Positions 16,701 through 25,600 of a stretch of 26,249 bases of DNA are shown in pieces. The notes under the pieces were generated by a model. That model worked only from the letters and a program-made list of their open reading frames with translations, had not been told where the DNA came from and made no database searches. Source of the DNA: RUG100 sp963542695 (lineage in GTDB: Bacteria; Bacillota; Clostridia; Peptostreptococcales; Anaerovoracaceae). Made by a program: the position numbers and the translations under genes. Where the stretch lies: the NCBI GenBank assembly GCA_963542695.1, contig CAUTYX010000019.1, positions 1 to 26,249 on the forward strand, written 5' to 3'. How positions within the stretch are numbered: position 1 is the first letter of the stretch; the number at the start of each line of letters is the position of its first letter.

Positions 16701-17235
16701 TGCCGGTCAGCGGCAGGATATATTGCAATCCCAAAAGGAATTGCAGGATATTATTCAGGATATTGATAAGATTATTAAACGAAAGTTTAAAACCAGTTTT
16801 GATCAGATTGTAGAAAATTTCGAAAGGGTATACCGGGAACTGTATGGCGGTGGTCATGCCAGAATTGTATTGACAGATCCGGTCGATCCCTTCGGTTCTG
16901 ATATTGAAATCACTGCTCAGCCCCCGGGGAAACAATTAAAGAGTATCAATCTGCTTTCCGGTGGCGAAAAAACCATGACAGCCATCGCATTGATGTTTGC
17001 GGTTTTGAAAACAAAACCGACACCGTGCTGTATATTGGATGAAATTGAAGCAGCGTTGGATGACAGCAATTTAAACATTTTCGGAAGATACGTTCGGAAT
17101 TTTTCCGGTGTGCAGTTTACCTTGATTACCCACCAGAAAGCCACTATGGAACATGCCGATACTATGTATGGTATCACCATGCCGGAAAGTGGTGTTTCCA
17201 GGGTATATTCACTGCGTATGGAAGATCCGGCATAA
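13696..17235 (+). CDS. smc: Chromosome segregation protein SMC
   Basis: A 1179-residue ATPase that dimerises and loops DNA for chromosome condensation and segregation with ScpA and ScpB (neither is in the window). The N-terminal head starts MFFKRLEIHGFKSFADP with Walker A GPNGSGKSN (31-39). Two long coiled coils (about 170-500 and 665-1000) flank the hinge (about 504-660; includes GMEIAIETALGGAMQNLV and SQSGAITGGRFKRK). The C-terminal head has the ABC signature LSGGEK (1087-1092) and Walker B CCILDEIEAALDD (from 1111). Full length and intact. The second coil is glutamine-rich with a short CAG-repeat stretch around 15778-15805. GGAGAG (13684-13689) supports ATG 13696, which lies inside the end of rnc. 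ftsY follows after 18 bp. Confidence 0.98.
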   Translation: MFFKRLEIHGFKSFADPVTIDFDRGITCVVGPNGSGKSNICDAIRWVLGAQSARALRGDKMEDVIFAGTANRRSRGMAEVTLVLDNTDQQLAVEYNEVAITRRMYRSGESEYLINNNRCRMKDVRSLLMDTGIGVEGYSIIGQGKISDIISSNTESIREILEETAGIVTYRSKKEEAQRKLVSTDANVERVNDIIGELEDRLPGLEKESKKASRYLELRDRHKELEVNITLRHIDDLELKYEYLKDDIMETGQQLDELRDQSHKDGDFLREEEERRKELDRLLEEARSQQVALTQREHRETSAFELNKQKMESQEKDKQRLEEEIVQLRETMDREEENSREAFRHQKEWTEKTDALQQQLEEKIVAFERRQQEEEAHRTSLNDKQNTLIQLQQKTGESRVEKQGLLALQQTLENRRQQLLLQKQGREEGLQETKTLYTKAVEEKEQLQSDEMEVQQSLEESQQRRNALAEESSHMQQQLESIRVEKGNLSGRLRAMEEMEANYEGFNAAVRFIMKQNMDGMDGVVAQLLQVPKGMEIAIETALGGAMQNLVCQDDKVARQGVDLLKKNQAGRATFLPLASLQPRKYSGNQQLEKADGFLGYGSQCVTYLEKYAKIVQYLLGNVVIAETIDKAVAMAKISRSFRIVTLDGEIISQSGAITGGRFKRKSAHIFERKAELTALQQKVETLGRQEAEIQQQQIQQQKKQETLQEEINTWREKASMLQQQLLAKSNEIAFFESTVEEGEAASQQWQRELDDIGRQQQESKEELNQLESRIRQAEKEKIDLETTLESDLDKMRQQETTTAGDKEEITGLRIQLGNAMGEKTRLDDATARAREVISSCKNNMENRRRQIQKLEEDMASVGNLLEQETISLGEIREEQDHLRVYLSDLTGEKKELVSSYEEARASKERMDVTIEKLAGQHTEMGIQQARLETQLENARNKLWEEFDISYMQALEYRKEDFAVNAAVKENRQLKKEIRELGDISLSSIEEYKNVNERYEFLAGQRQDILQSQKELQDIIQDIDKIIKRKFKTSFDQIVENFERVYRELYGGGHARIVLTDPVDPFGSDIEITAQPPGKQLKSINLLSGGEKTMTAIALMFAVLKTKPTPCCILDEIEAALDDSNLNIFGRYVRNFSGVQFTLITHQKATMEHADTMYGITMPESGVSRVYSLRMEDPA

Positions 17236-17253
17236 AATCAGAAAGGGAACAAC

Positions 17254-18150
17254 ATGGAGCAGGGAAAAAAGAAGTCTTTCTTTGGGAAATTATCACAGCG
17301 GTTGAGTCAGGCTATTTCTGCCACTGATGAAATTACAGAAGATTTTATGGACGAATTGGAAGAAATTCTGATTACCTCCGATATGGGAATGGAGACTACC
17401 ATGCGTATTATGGAGCGCATGCGGTTGACGGTAGAAAGGGAACACATTAAAAAGACGGCAACGGTTAAATCCATACTGCAAAAAATTCTTGCAGCTATGG
17501 TGGACAAGGGATCGGCTCTTAGCATGTCCAAAGAATACCCCTTGGTTATATTGATGATCGGAATCAATGGAGGAGGGAAGACTACGACTATTGGGAAATT
17601 GGCTCATCGATACCAAAAAGAAGGGCGTTCCGTATTGCTGGCAGCAGCCGATACTTTCCGTGCAGCCGCCTCAGAGCAGCTGCAAATTTGGGGGGAACGA
17701 AATAATGTGCCGGTCATTAGCCATCAAGAAGGAGCGGATCCGTCTGCAGTGTTGTTTGACGCTTGCCAAGCAGCAAAATCAAGAGCTGTCGATGTGCTGA
17801 TTTGTGATACGGCCGGTCGCCTGCAAAACAAGCGGAATTTGATGCAGGAATTAGAAAAGATGAACAAGGTTATCACAAGAGAATTTCCGGAAGCTGGCAG
17901 AGAAACTTTGTTGGTACTGGATGCTACTACCGGAAAAAATGCCGTTTCCCAAGTGAAAGAATTTAGTGAAGTCGCAGAGATAACAGGCGTGGTATTAACC
18001 AAACTGGATGGTACGGCCAAAGGTGGTATCGTTGTAACCATTGCCGATGAATTTGATGTACCTGTTAAATTCGTAGGTCTTGGAGAAGGGATTGAGGATC
18101 TGGAAGCCTTCGTGCCGGAAGATTTTGTAGGAGGAATTTTCGATGAGTAA
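17254..18150 (+). CDS. ftsY: Signal recognition particle receptor FtsY
   Basis: A 298-residue SRP GTPase that docks ribosome-SRP complexes at the cytoplasmic membrane. The N domain (about 1-90) has the four-helix pattern including EDFMDELEEILITSDMGMETT. The G domain shows the G1 loop GINGGGKTTT (103-112), AAADTFRAAASEQLQIW, DTAGR (G3), TKLDGTAKGG (G4) and VGLGEGIEDLEAF near the end. The acidic A domain of enterobacterial FtsY is nearly absent; only a short basic N-terminus (GKKKSFFGKLSQRL) remains, as is usual for Firmicutes, where it may serve as the membrane contact. AAAGGG lies 6 bp before the ATG. It follows smc as in many Firmicutes and overlaps der by 8 bp. Confidence 0.97.
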   Translation: MEQGKKKSFFGKLSQRLSQAISATDEITEDFMDELEEILITSDMGMETTMRIMERMRLTVEREHIKKTATVKSILQKILAAMVDKGSALSMSKEYPLVILMIGINGGGKTTTIGKLAHRYQKEGRSVLLAAADTFRAAASEQLQIWGERNNVPVISHQEGADPSAVLFDACQAAKSRAVDVLICDTAGRLQNKRNLMQELEKMNKVITREFPEAGRETLLVLDATTGKNAVSQVKEFSEVAEITGVVLTKLDGTAKGGIVVTIADEFDVPVKFVGLGEGIEDLEAFVPEDFVGGIFDE

Positions 18151-19468
18151 ACCTGTATTGGCTGTAGTAGGACGGCCCAATGTGGGAAAATCCACGTTTT
18201 TTAATAGAATTGTCGGCAGACGTGTGGCTATTGTAGAGGATACGCCGGGCGTAACGCGTGACCGTATCTATGCGGAGGCAGAGTGGAACGGTGTGGATTT
18301 TGCCATCATCGATACCGGCGGTATTGAACCGGCCAGTCAAGAAGTCATTCCGGCACAGATGCGGGAGCAGGCACAAATCGCTATGGATTCTGCAGATTGT
18401 GTATTGATGCTGGTAGATGGAAAAGAGGGGCTGACCACTTCCGATAGAGAAGTGGCGGAGCTGCTTCGTCGCCATTCTGACCGAGTTGTTTTGGCTGTCA
18501 ATAAGGTAGATAAAAAAGATTTGCCGGAAGATTTTTATGATTTTTACGAACTGGGTCTAGGAGAACCCCATGCTATATCTTCTGCCAATATGCTTGGACT
18601 CGGTGACTTGCTGGACGTTATTGTGGAGTATTTACCAATTCAGCAGCAAGAAGAGGATGAAGATCGTATCAGCATTGCGGTTATCGGAAAACCAAATGTA
18701 GGGAAATCTTCTTTAATTAATGAGCTTCTTGGTGAAAAGAGGGTGATTGTATCGGACATTGCCGGCACCACCAGAGACTCTATTGATACGGATTTCGAAA
18801 AAGACGGCATACATTATACCCTGGTAGATACAGCCGGCATTCGGCGAAAGAATAAAATCAGTGAAAACCTGGAAAAGTACAGTGTTATTCGTGCAGTAGC
18901 TGCCATCGAACGATGTGATGTCTGCCTTGTAATGATTGATGCTAAGGAAGGTATTACAGAACAAGACAAGAAAATTGCCGGTCTTGCCCATGAATCCGGG
19001 AAGGGAATTGTGGTGGTCGTCAATAAGTGGGATTTACTGCAAAAAGAAACCAACACCATGGCCGATTTCCGGCGCCGCATTGCAAGAGAATTGACCTTTA
19101 TGTCCTATGCGCCTTCTGTTTTTATTTCCGTCAAAGACCATCAGCGGGTAGATCAGGTACTGGGAATGGCAAGAGTCGTATCGGAAAATAGAGCCATGCG
19201 TATTCCTACCGGAAAGTTAAACAGCTTGATTTCCGATGCCATTATGATGAAGATGCCGCCGGCGGACAAAGGCCGGAGAATGAAGGTGTACTATGTGTCG
19301 CAGGTAGGGGTAAAACCACCGCTGTTTTCCTTTAAAATTAACGATCGCAAGCTGGTGCATTTCTCCTATTCCAGATATTTGGAAAACAAAATTCGGGAAG
19401 CCTTCGGGTTTGATGGAACCTCCATTAAATTTGTATTCCGGGAGAAGGGGGAAAAGGAAGATGTTTAA
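18143..19468 (+). CDS. der: Ribosome-assembly GTPase Der (EngA)
   Basis: A 441-residue protein with two consecutive GTPase domains, needed for 50S ribosomal subunit maturation. The first domain has GRPNVGKST (near residue 10), a DTGG switch II (IIDTGGIEP) and NKVDKKD. The second has GKPNVGKSS, DTAGIRR and NKWDLLQ. The C-terminal KH-like domain (about 350-441) includes MKVYYVSQVGVKPPLF. Everything is intact and of standard length. AGGAGG (18129-18134) is a strong ribosome site inside the end of ftsY. The der-plsY-gpsA order is frequent in Firmicutes. It overlaps plsY by 8 bp. Confidence 0.97.
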   Translation: MSKPVLAVVGRPNVGKSTFFNRIVGRRVAIVEDTPGVTRDRIYAEAEWNGVDFAIIDTGGIEPASQEVIPAQMREQAQIAMDSADCVLMLVDGKEGLTTSDREVAELLRRHSDRVVLAVNKVDKKDLPEDFYDFYELGLGEPHAISSANMLGLGDLLDVIVEYLPIQQQEEDEDRISIAVIGKPNVGKSSLINELLGEKRVIVSDIAGTTRDSIDTDFEKDGIHYTLVDTAGIRRKNKISENLEKYSVIRAVAAIERCDVCLVMIDAKEGITEQDKKIAGLAHESGKGIVVVVNKWDLLQKETNTMADFRRRIARELTFMSYAPSVFISVKDHQRVDQVLGMARVVSENRAMRIPTGKLNSLISDAIMMKMPPADKGRRMKVYYVSQVGVKPPLFSFKINDRKLVHFSYSRYLENKIREAFGFDGTSIKFVFREKGEKEDV

Positions 19469-20171
19469 TTTTCTTTTTAGTGCGATTTCTGGGGATTTTT
19501 TTAGCGGTCTTGCCAAGGAAGATAATTTCCTGGGATCATTGCTATGGAATCACAGTATGACCGGATTTTACCTGGTGATACTGGGAGCCATTGTGGCGGC
19601 ATATTTTATCGGCAATATTTCCCCGGCTACGCTTATTGGCAGAGCCATGGGAGTGGATATAAAAAAAGAGGGAAGCGGCAATGCCGGCACCACCAATGTG
19701 GCAAGAACCTTAGGGGTAAAGGCGGCTGTTGGAACCTTAGCGGTAGATGTCTGTAAAGGGGCAGTGACTGTTTTACTGGCACGAATCATCGGCGGGGATT
19801 TTCTTGCTATGATGGTGGTGATGCCGGTGGTCTTGGGTCACATTTGGCCTGTTGTATTAAAGTTCAAGGGAGGAAAGGGTGTTGCGACTGCGTTTGGAGC
19901 GCTGGCAATGCTCCATCCTGTTGTCGGCTTTGGAGAACTGGCCGTTGTTATTGCCGGCGTCCTTATTAGCCGTCGTATGTCGGTAGGTTCCTTTGTCGGT
20001 TGTGTGGGTCTTCCGATTATCAGCTATATATTTATGCCTGCTTTCTTTTTAGATGGCTTGTGTCTGGGCATTATTGTTTTGTTTAAACATCGTACAAATA
20101 TTGTACGTGTTATAAAAGGCGAGGAACCAGTGATTAGCTTTGGTCACGCAAAGAAGGGAGAAGACAAATGA
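19461..20171 (+). CDS. plsY: Glycerol-3-phosphate acyltransferase PlsY
   Basis: A 236-residue integral membrane enzyme that moves an acyl group from acyl phosphate (made by PlsX) to glycerol-3-phosphate (made by GpsA). Motifs are the first helix end YFIGNISPATLIGRAMGVDI, the loop GSGNAGTTNVARTLG (71-85), HIWPVVLKFKGGKGVAT and, in the last loop, LFKHRTNIVRVIKGEE. About five hydrophobic helices are visible, as in the family. Odd: some 32 residues (MFNFLFSAISGDFF and following) precede the usual start of the protein. ATG 19461 was chosen because of the purine-rich run AAGGGGGAAAAGGAAG in front; the next ATG, at 19557, would give a standard length but has no good ribosome site. It overlaps der by 8 bp and gpsA by 4 bp. 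Confidence 0.93.
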   Translation: MFNFLFSAISGDFFSGLAKEDNFLGSLLWNHSMTGFYLVILGAIVAAYFIGNISPATLIGRAMGVDIKKEGSGNAGTTNVARTLGVKAAVGTLAVDVCKGAVTVLLARIIGGDFLAMMVVMPVVLGHIWPVVLKFKGGKGVATAFGALAMLHPVVGFGELAVVIAGVLISRRMSVGSFVGCVGLPIISYIFMPAFFLDGLCLGIIVLFKHRTNIVRVIKGEEPVISFGHAKKGEDK

Positions 20172-21163
20172 AGAACATAGGAGTAATCGGTGCAGGAAGC
20201 TGGGGAACAGCCCTTGCAGTGACATTGGCAGCCAAGGGGCACCAAGTAAAAATTTGGGACCTTGACAAAGAACATTTGCGTTCTCTGCAGGAATCTAAGG
20301 AAAATATACGGTACTTGCCGGGTGTCAGCTTTCCGGAAAAGCTGGTTGCCGTTGACACCGATAGAGAAGCCTTGGAAGATGCTGATGTAACACTGTTTTC
20401 GGCGCCGGCGCAGCATTTCCGTGCCGCTTTTACCAGTGCCTTAAAATATATTCCAAAGGATGCCGTTATTGTCAATGTAGCAAAAGGTATCGAAAAAGGT
20501 TCTTTAAAGAGAATGTCGGAAATTGCTTTTGAAATAAAGCCTGATGCAAAGTATGTGGTTCTTTCCGGTCCGTCTCATGCAGAGGAAGTTGGAAAGAGGC
20601 TTCCTACTACGGTTGCCGTAGGCGCCAGAGACAGACAGCTGGCAGAGTATGTACAAGATATATTTATTACTGATAAATTTAGAGTTTATACCAGTGATGA
20701 TATTACCGGTATGGAACTAGGCGGTTCCTTAAAGAATATTATTGCTCTTGGAGCCGGTATCTCAGATGGAATGGGATATGGCGACAATGCCAAAGCGGCA
20801 TTGATGACAAGAGGTCTGGTGGAAATCAAGAGGCTGGGTATGGAGCTGGGTGCTGACCCCAATACTTTATCGGGATTGGCCGGTATTGGAGATTTGATTG
20901 TTACCTGCACCAGTATGCATTCCCGGAACCGTCGCTGCGGTATTATGATTGGCGAAGGCACTCCTCCGGCAGAAGCAACAGAAAAAATCGGTATGGTAGT
21001 AGAAGGTATGGCCACCACCGAGGCTGCCTATGACCTTTCCAAAAAGGTTGGCGTAGAGATGCCTATTACCCATGCCATTTATCAAATAATACAAGGGGAA
21101 ATCACTGCCAAAGAAGCAGAGCCCCTACTAATGGGAAGAGAAAGAAAACATGAACAAGAGTAA
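20168..21163 (+). CDS. gpsA: Glycerol-3-phosphate dehydrogenase [NAD(P)+]
   Basis: A 331-residue cytoplasmic enzyme that reduces dihydroxyacetone phosphate to sn-glycerol-3-phosphate, the backbone for PlsY. The dinucleotide-binding motif is GVIGAGSWGTALAV (4-17). Further family segments are VNVAKGIEKGSL, VLSGPSHAEEV, the catalytic-lysine region ELGGSLKNIIALGAGISDG, MTRGLVEI, SGLAGIGDLIVTCTS and SRNRRCG. Length is standard. ATGA overlaps the stop of plsY, and AAGGGAG (20154-20160) is the ribosome site. The 14-bp overlap with miaB suggests continued coupling. Confidence 0.97.
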   Translation: MKNIGVIGAGSWGTALAVTLAAKGHQVKIWDLDKEHLRSLQESKENIRYLPGVSFPEKLVAVDTDREALEDADVTLFSAPAQHFRAAFTSALKYIPKDAVIVNVAKGIEKGSLKRMSEIAFEIKPDAKYVVLSGPSHAEEVGKRLPTTVAVGARDRQLAEYVQDIFITDKFRVYTSDDITGMELGGSLKNIIALGAGISDGMGYGDNAKAALMTRGLVEIKRLGMELGADPNTLSGLAGIGDLIVTCTSMHSRNRRCGIMIGEGTPPAEATEKIGMVVEGMATTEAAYDLSKKVGVEMPITHAIYQIIQGEITAKEAEPLLMGRERKHEQE

Positions 21164-22487
21164 GACGTTTCACATACAGACCTTTGGGTGCCAGATGAAT
21201 GAAAGGGATTCGGAAACACTGGCCGGGATGCTTACGGAAATGGGTTATGAAAGTAACGACAATAGAGATGAGGCCAATATAGCCATTATCAACACTTGCA
21301 GCGTCCGGGAACACGCCGATGAACGGTTTTTCGGTACCTTGGGGCAATTGAAAAAAATACGGGAAAACAGAGATGATTTTGTAGTCTGTGTTTGCGGCTG
21401 CATGATGCAGCAACAGCATATTATTGACCGGGTAAAAGAAAAGTTCCCTTGGGTAGATGTGGTCTTTGGGACTCACAATCTCCATACTTTTCCGGCTTTG
21501 ATTCAGAAAGTAGTAGAGGAAAAACAACGGCAAATTGATATTTGGCCCGAAGGCGGAGCCATAGTAGAAGATCTTCCTTCCCGGCGATTATACAAACACA
21601 AAGCCTTTGTAAATATTATGCAAGGGTGCAATAACTTTTGTACTTATTGCATTGTTCCCTATACAAGAGGTCGTGAGCGGAGTCGCCGACCGGAGTACAT
21701 CGTTGCAGAGATTCGCCAACTGGTAGAAGACGGTGTAAAAGAAGTGACATTACTGGGTCAAAACGTAAATTCTTACAAAGGCCAAGGAAAAAACGGTGAG
21801 GAAATCAGCTTTGCACAACTGCTGCGCCAAGTGGCAGACATTAAAGCTCTGGAGCGAATTCGTTTTATGACTTCCCATCCAAAGGATTTGTCTGATGAGT
21901 TAATTCAGGTGTATCAAGATGTGGATAAACTCTGTGGGAACATCCATCTACCGGTACAATCCGGCAGTGATAAGGTTTTACAAAAAATGAACCGGCATTA
22001 TACCGCAGCTGATTATTTACAACTGATTGCCAAATTACGTCAAGCAAGACCGGACATAACTATTAGTACAGATATTATTACCGGATTTCCCGGAGAGACG
22101 GAAGAGGATTTTGAGGAAACCTTGGAATTGTGTCGCAAAGTCCAGTATGATTCGGCCTTTACCTTTATTTATTCTATTCGAAAGGGGACACCGGCGGCTT
22201 CTTACCTGGATCAGGTTCCGGAAGAAGTGAAACACCGGCGCTTTGATCGATTGGTAGATGTCATCAACGAGAGTTCCTTGGCAAAAAACAGAGAATATAT
22301 GGGCAGAGTCGTGGAGGTGCTGGTAGACGGTGCAAGTAAAAATGATGCTACTACCATGACAGGCAGAACCGATGGTTTTAAACAGGTGAATTTCTATAGC
22401 AAGGAGCCTATCGAACCGGGAAAAATGGTTTTGGTAGAGATTACAGAAACCAAAACCTTCAGCCTTTTTGGAAAGCTTGCAGGATAG
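21150..22487 (+). CDS. miaB: tRNA-2-methylthio-N6-isopentenyladenosine synthase MiaB
   Basis: A 445-residue radical-SAM methylthiotransferase that adds the 2-methylthio group to i6A37 in tRNAs reading UNN codons. The N-terminal MTTase domain holds the auxiliary-cluster cysteines C14 (TFGCQMNERDSE), C50 (NTCSVREHADE) and C84 (CVCGCM). The radical-SAM cluster motif is CNNFCTYC (C160, C164, C167), followed by VPYTRGRERSR. The C-terminal TRAM domain (about 380-445) includes VEVLVDGASK and VLVEITETKTFSLFG. The QMNERDSE sequence favours MiaB over RimO or MtaB. It is last of the overlapping gene run; no miaA or mutS follows. The ribosome site is a purine stretch (GGGAAGAGAAAG) inside gpsA. Confidence 0.95.
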   Translation: MNKSKTFHIQTFGCQMNERDSETLAGMLTEMGYESNDNRDEANIAIINTCSVREHADERFFGTLGQLKKIRENRDDFVVCVCGCMMQQQHIIDRVKEKFPWVDVVFGTHNLHTFPALIQKVVEEKQRQIDIWPEGGAIVEDLPSRRLYKHKAFVNIMQGCNNFCTYCIVPYTRGRERSRRPEYIVAEIRQLVEDGVKEVTLLGQNVNSYKGQGKNGEEISFAQLLRQVADIKALERIRFMTSHPKDLSDELIQVYQDVDKLCGNIHLPVQSGSDKVLQKMNRHYTAADYLQLIAKLRQARPDITISTDIITGFPGETEEDFEETLELCRKVQYDSAFTFIYSIRKGTPAASYLDQVPEEVKHRRFDRLVDVINESSLAKNREYMGRVVEVLVDGASKNDATTMTGRTDGFKQVNFYSKEPIEPGKMVLVEITETKTFSLFGKLAG

Positions 22488-22514
22488 TTGTATTCTGTAT
22501 ACATAACATTCTGA

Positions 22515-22554
22515 AATGGAATCACGAAGGGGGGAGTTTCCCCTTGGTATCATT
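22515..22554. other. Imperfect hairpin between miaB and nifJ
   Basis: AAGGGG (22527-22532) pairs with CCCCTT (22540-22545) around GGAGTTT, with an outer AATG/CATT clamp (22515-22518 and 22551-22554). No T run follows directly, so it is a poor intrinsic terminator. It ends at the -35 box of the nifJ promoter and could be a stabilising 3' end or an operator. Confidence 0.4.
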
Positions 22555-22581
22555 GACACAGGTTATTTATTTTTATAAAAT
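22553..22581 (+). promoter_or_regulatory. nifJ: Sigma-A-type promoter of nifJ
   Basis: A perfect -35 TTGACA (22553-22558), a 17-bp AT-rich spacer and -10 TAAAAT (22576-22581). Transcription should begin near 22588, giving a leader of about 45 nt before the ATG at 22633. Confidence 0.8.
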
Positions 22582-22632
22582 AAATGGTAATTTGATGTTG
22601 AATAATTATTGTTTTCAAACATGGAGGATATG

Positions 22633-25600
22633 ATGTCTAAGAAACAAATGAAAACCATGGATGGAAATAGTGCAGCAGGGTATATCTCATACGCATTTAC
22701 CGATGTTGCAGCTATTTATCCTATTACGCCGAGTTCCCCTATGGCTGAGCATGTTGATGAAATGTCAGCCCATGGCCAGAAGAATATCTTCGGTCAGGAA
22801 GTAAAGGTTGTAGAAATGCAGTCTGAAGGTGGCGCATCCGGTACTGTACACGGATCACTGGCTTCCGGCGCATTGACCACTACATACACCGCTTCGCAAG
22901 GGTTGCTGTTGATGATTCCTAACATGTACAAAATCGCCGGTGAATTTTTGCCTTGCGTATTTCATGTTACAGCTAGAACTTTGGCCACTCACGCTCTATG
23001 TATCTTCGGTGACCACTCTGATGTTATGGCCACCAGACAGACAGGATTTGCCATGTTGTGTGCTTCCTCTGTACAGGAAGTTATGGATCTGGGAGCTGTT
23101 GCTCACTTGTCAACCATTAAGGGAAGCGTTCCATTCCTTCACTTCTTTGATGGATTCAGAACATCCCATGAAATTCAAAAGATTGAAACCATCGATTACG
23201 ATGATTTGGCTGAAATCGTAGATATGGATGCCGTAAAGAGATTCAGAGAGCACGCACTGAATCCGGAACATCCACAGATTAGAGGAACCGCTCAGAATCC
23301 GGACATCTTCTTCCAGGCCAGACAGGCCGGTGCTGTTAAGTACAACGATATTCCGGAAGTAGTACAAAACTACATGGATGAAATCGAAAAACTGACAGGT
23401 CGTGGCTATAAATTGTTTGACTACGTTGGAGCCAAAGATGCCGACAGAGTTATTATTGCTATGGGTTCTGTATGTGAAACCATCGAAGAAACAATCAACA
23501 CACTGAACAAACAAGGCGAAAAGCTTGGTTTGGTTAAAGTCAGACTATATCGTCCATGGTCTCCGGAAGCTATCATGAGTGTAATTCCAAAGACAGCAAA
23601 GAAAATCGCTGTTCTTGACAGAACCATGGAACCGGGTGCTCTTGGAGATCCTCTGTATATGGATGTAAAGACAATGTACCAGGGTCTTGCAGACGTTCCT
23701 GAAATTTTTGCCGGAAGATATGGACTGGGGTCCAAAGATACAACACCGGGGCAGATTGCAGCTGTATACAAGAACTTGGCACAGGAGGCACCAAAGAATC
23801 ACTTTACCATCGGTATTGAAGATGACCTTGGTGGAACATCTCTCGTTACAGAAAACATTACAACAGAACCGGAAGGTACTGTTAGATGTAAATTCTGGGG
23901 TCTTGGTTCTGATGGTACCGTTGGTGCCAACAAACAGGCCATTAAGATTATCGGTGACCATACAGATATGTATGCTCAAGGATACTTTAGCTATGACTCC
24001 AAAAAGTCCGGCGGAATTACCGTATCCCACTTGCGTTTCGGTAAGAACAAGATTCAGTCTACATACCTGGTTACCGAAGCTGACTTTATTGCCTGTCATA
24101 ACCAGGCATACGTTAAGACATACGATGTTTTGGATGGACTGAAAAAAGGCGGTACCTTCCTTTTGAATTGTGCATGGACACCGGAGGAAGTTGGCCATCA
24201 CCTGCCGGCTCATATGAAGAGATACATTGTGGAAAACGACATCAATTTCTACATTATCAACGGTACTGCAATTGGTGAAGAAATCGGGCTGGGCAACAGA
24301 ATCAATATGATTATGCAGTCTGCATTCTTTAACCTGTCCAAGGTAATTCCACAGGAAGATGCTGTGAAATACCTGAAAGACTCCATTTTGAAGACCTATG
24401 GCAAAAAGGGAGAGAAGGTTGTCAACATGAACTACGAAGCTGTTGACAGAGGTATCTCCGGTGCCGTTAAGGTAGAGTATCCGGCAGATTGGGCCAATGC
24501 TACAAACGAAGCAGTAGAAAAGAAGGAAGTTCCTGACTTTGTTACCAATGTTCTGCAGCCAATGAATGCGCAAAAGGGTGACACTCTTCCGACCAGCATC
24601 TTTAAGGGTGTAGAAGACGGTACATTCCCATCCGGTACAGCTGCTTATGAAAAGAGAGGCGTCGCTGTACACGTTCCGGAATGGAATCCGGCAACTTGTA
24701 TTCAATGTAACCAGTGCTCCTTCGTTTGTCCGCACTCTGCTATTAGACCGGTTCTGGTAACAGAAGAAGAAAAGGCAGCAGCACCGGCAGCATTTGAAAC
24801 CTTGGCTGCTAAAGGCAAAGGTCTTGACGGCCTGCAGTACAGAATGCAGGTTGATGAGCTGGACTGCCTAGGATGCGGTAACTGTGCAGATATTTGTCCG
24901 ATGAAGGGCAAAGGCGATCCGCTGGTAATGAAACGTTACGATGATGAAGACAGAACACAGGCAGAAAACTGGGATTTCGCCATGAGCGTTTCTGTTAAGG
25001 AAGAAGCCGTTGACAAGACATCTGTCAAAGGAAGTCAGTTTGCCCAGCCGTACATCGAATTCTCCGGAGCTTGCGCAGGTTGTGGTGAAACACCATATAT
25101 TAAGGTTATTACACAGCTCTTTGGTGATCGTATGATGATTGCCAATGCAACAGGTTGTTCTTCCATTTGGGGTGCCAGTGCTCCATCTATGCCGTACACC
25201 AAGGACGCCAACGGCAGAGGTCCTTCCTGGGCTAACTCCCTCTTTGAGGACAATGCGGAATACGGTCTTGGTATGGCTGTTGGTGTTAGACAGCAGAGAG
25301 AAAGACTTGGCGACTTGCTGACTCAGCTGGCAGCATCTACATCTGATGCAAAGGCTAAGGAAGCCGCTGCTCAGTGGGTAGAAAAAATGTACGATGGAGA
25401 AGATACCAGAGCTCGTGCCGAAGCTGTTGTAGCCGCTTTGGAAGCCGGTAACTTTGCCGGAGACGAAAAGAAAATCGTCGATGAAGTATTAGAAAAGAAA
25501 GACCATCTTGTTAAGAAGTCTGTATGGGCTCTTGGTGGAGACGGTTGGTCCTATGATATTGGTTATGGTGGATTGGATCATGTTTTGGCCAGCGGAGAAG

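Noticed and set aside
22527..22545. Terminator of miaB
   Set aside because: The stem is only 6 bp and is not followed by a T run; kept only as an unexplained hairpin.
23545..24735. 396-codon minus-strand open frame inside nifJ
   Set aside because: It lies antisense to well-conserved enzyme sequence. The narrow codon choice of nifJ suppresses antisense stops, and the product looks like no protein family.
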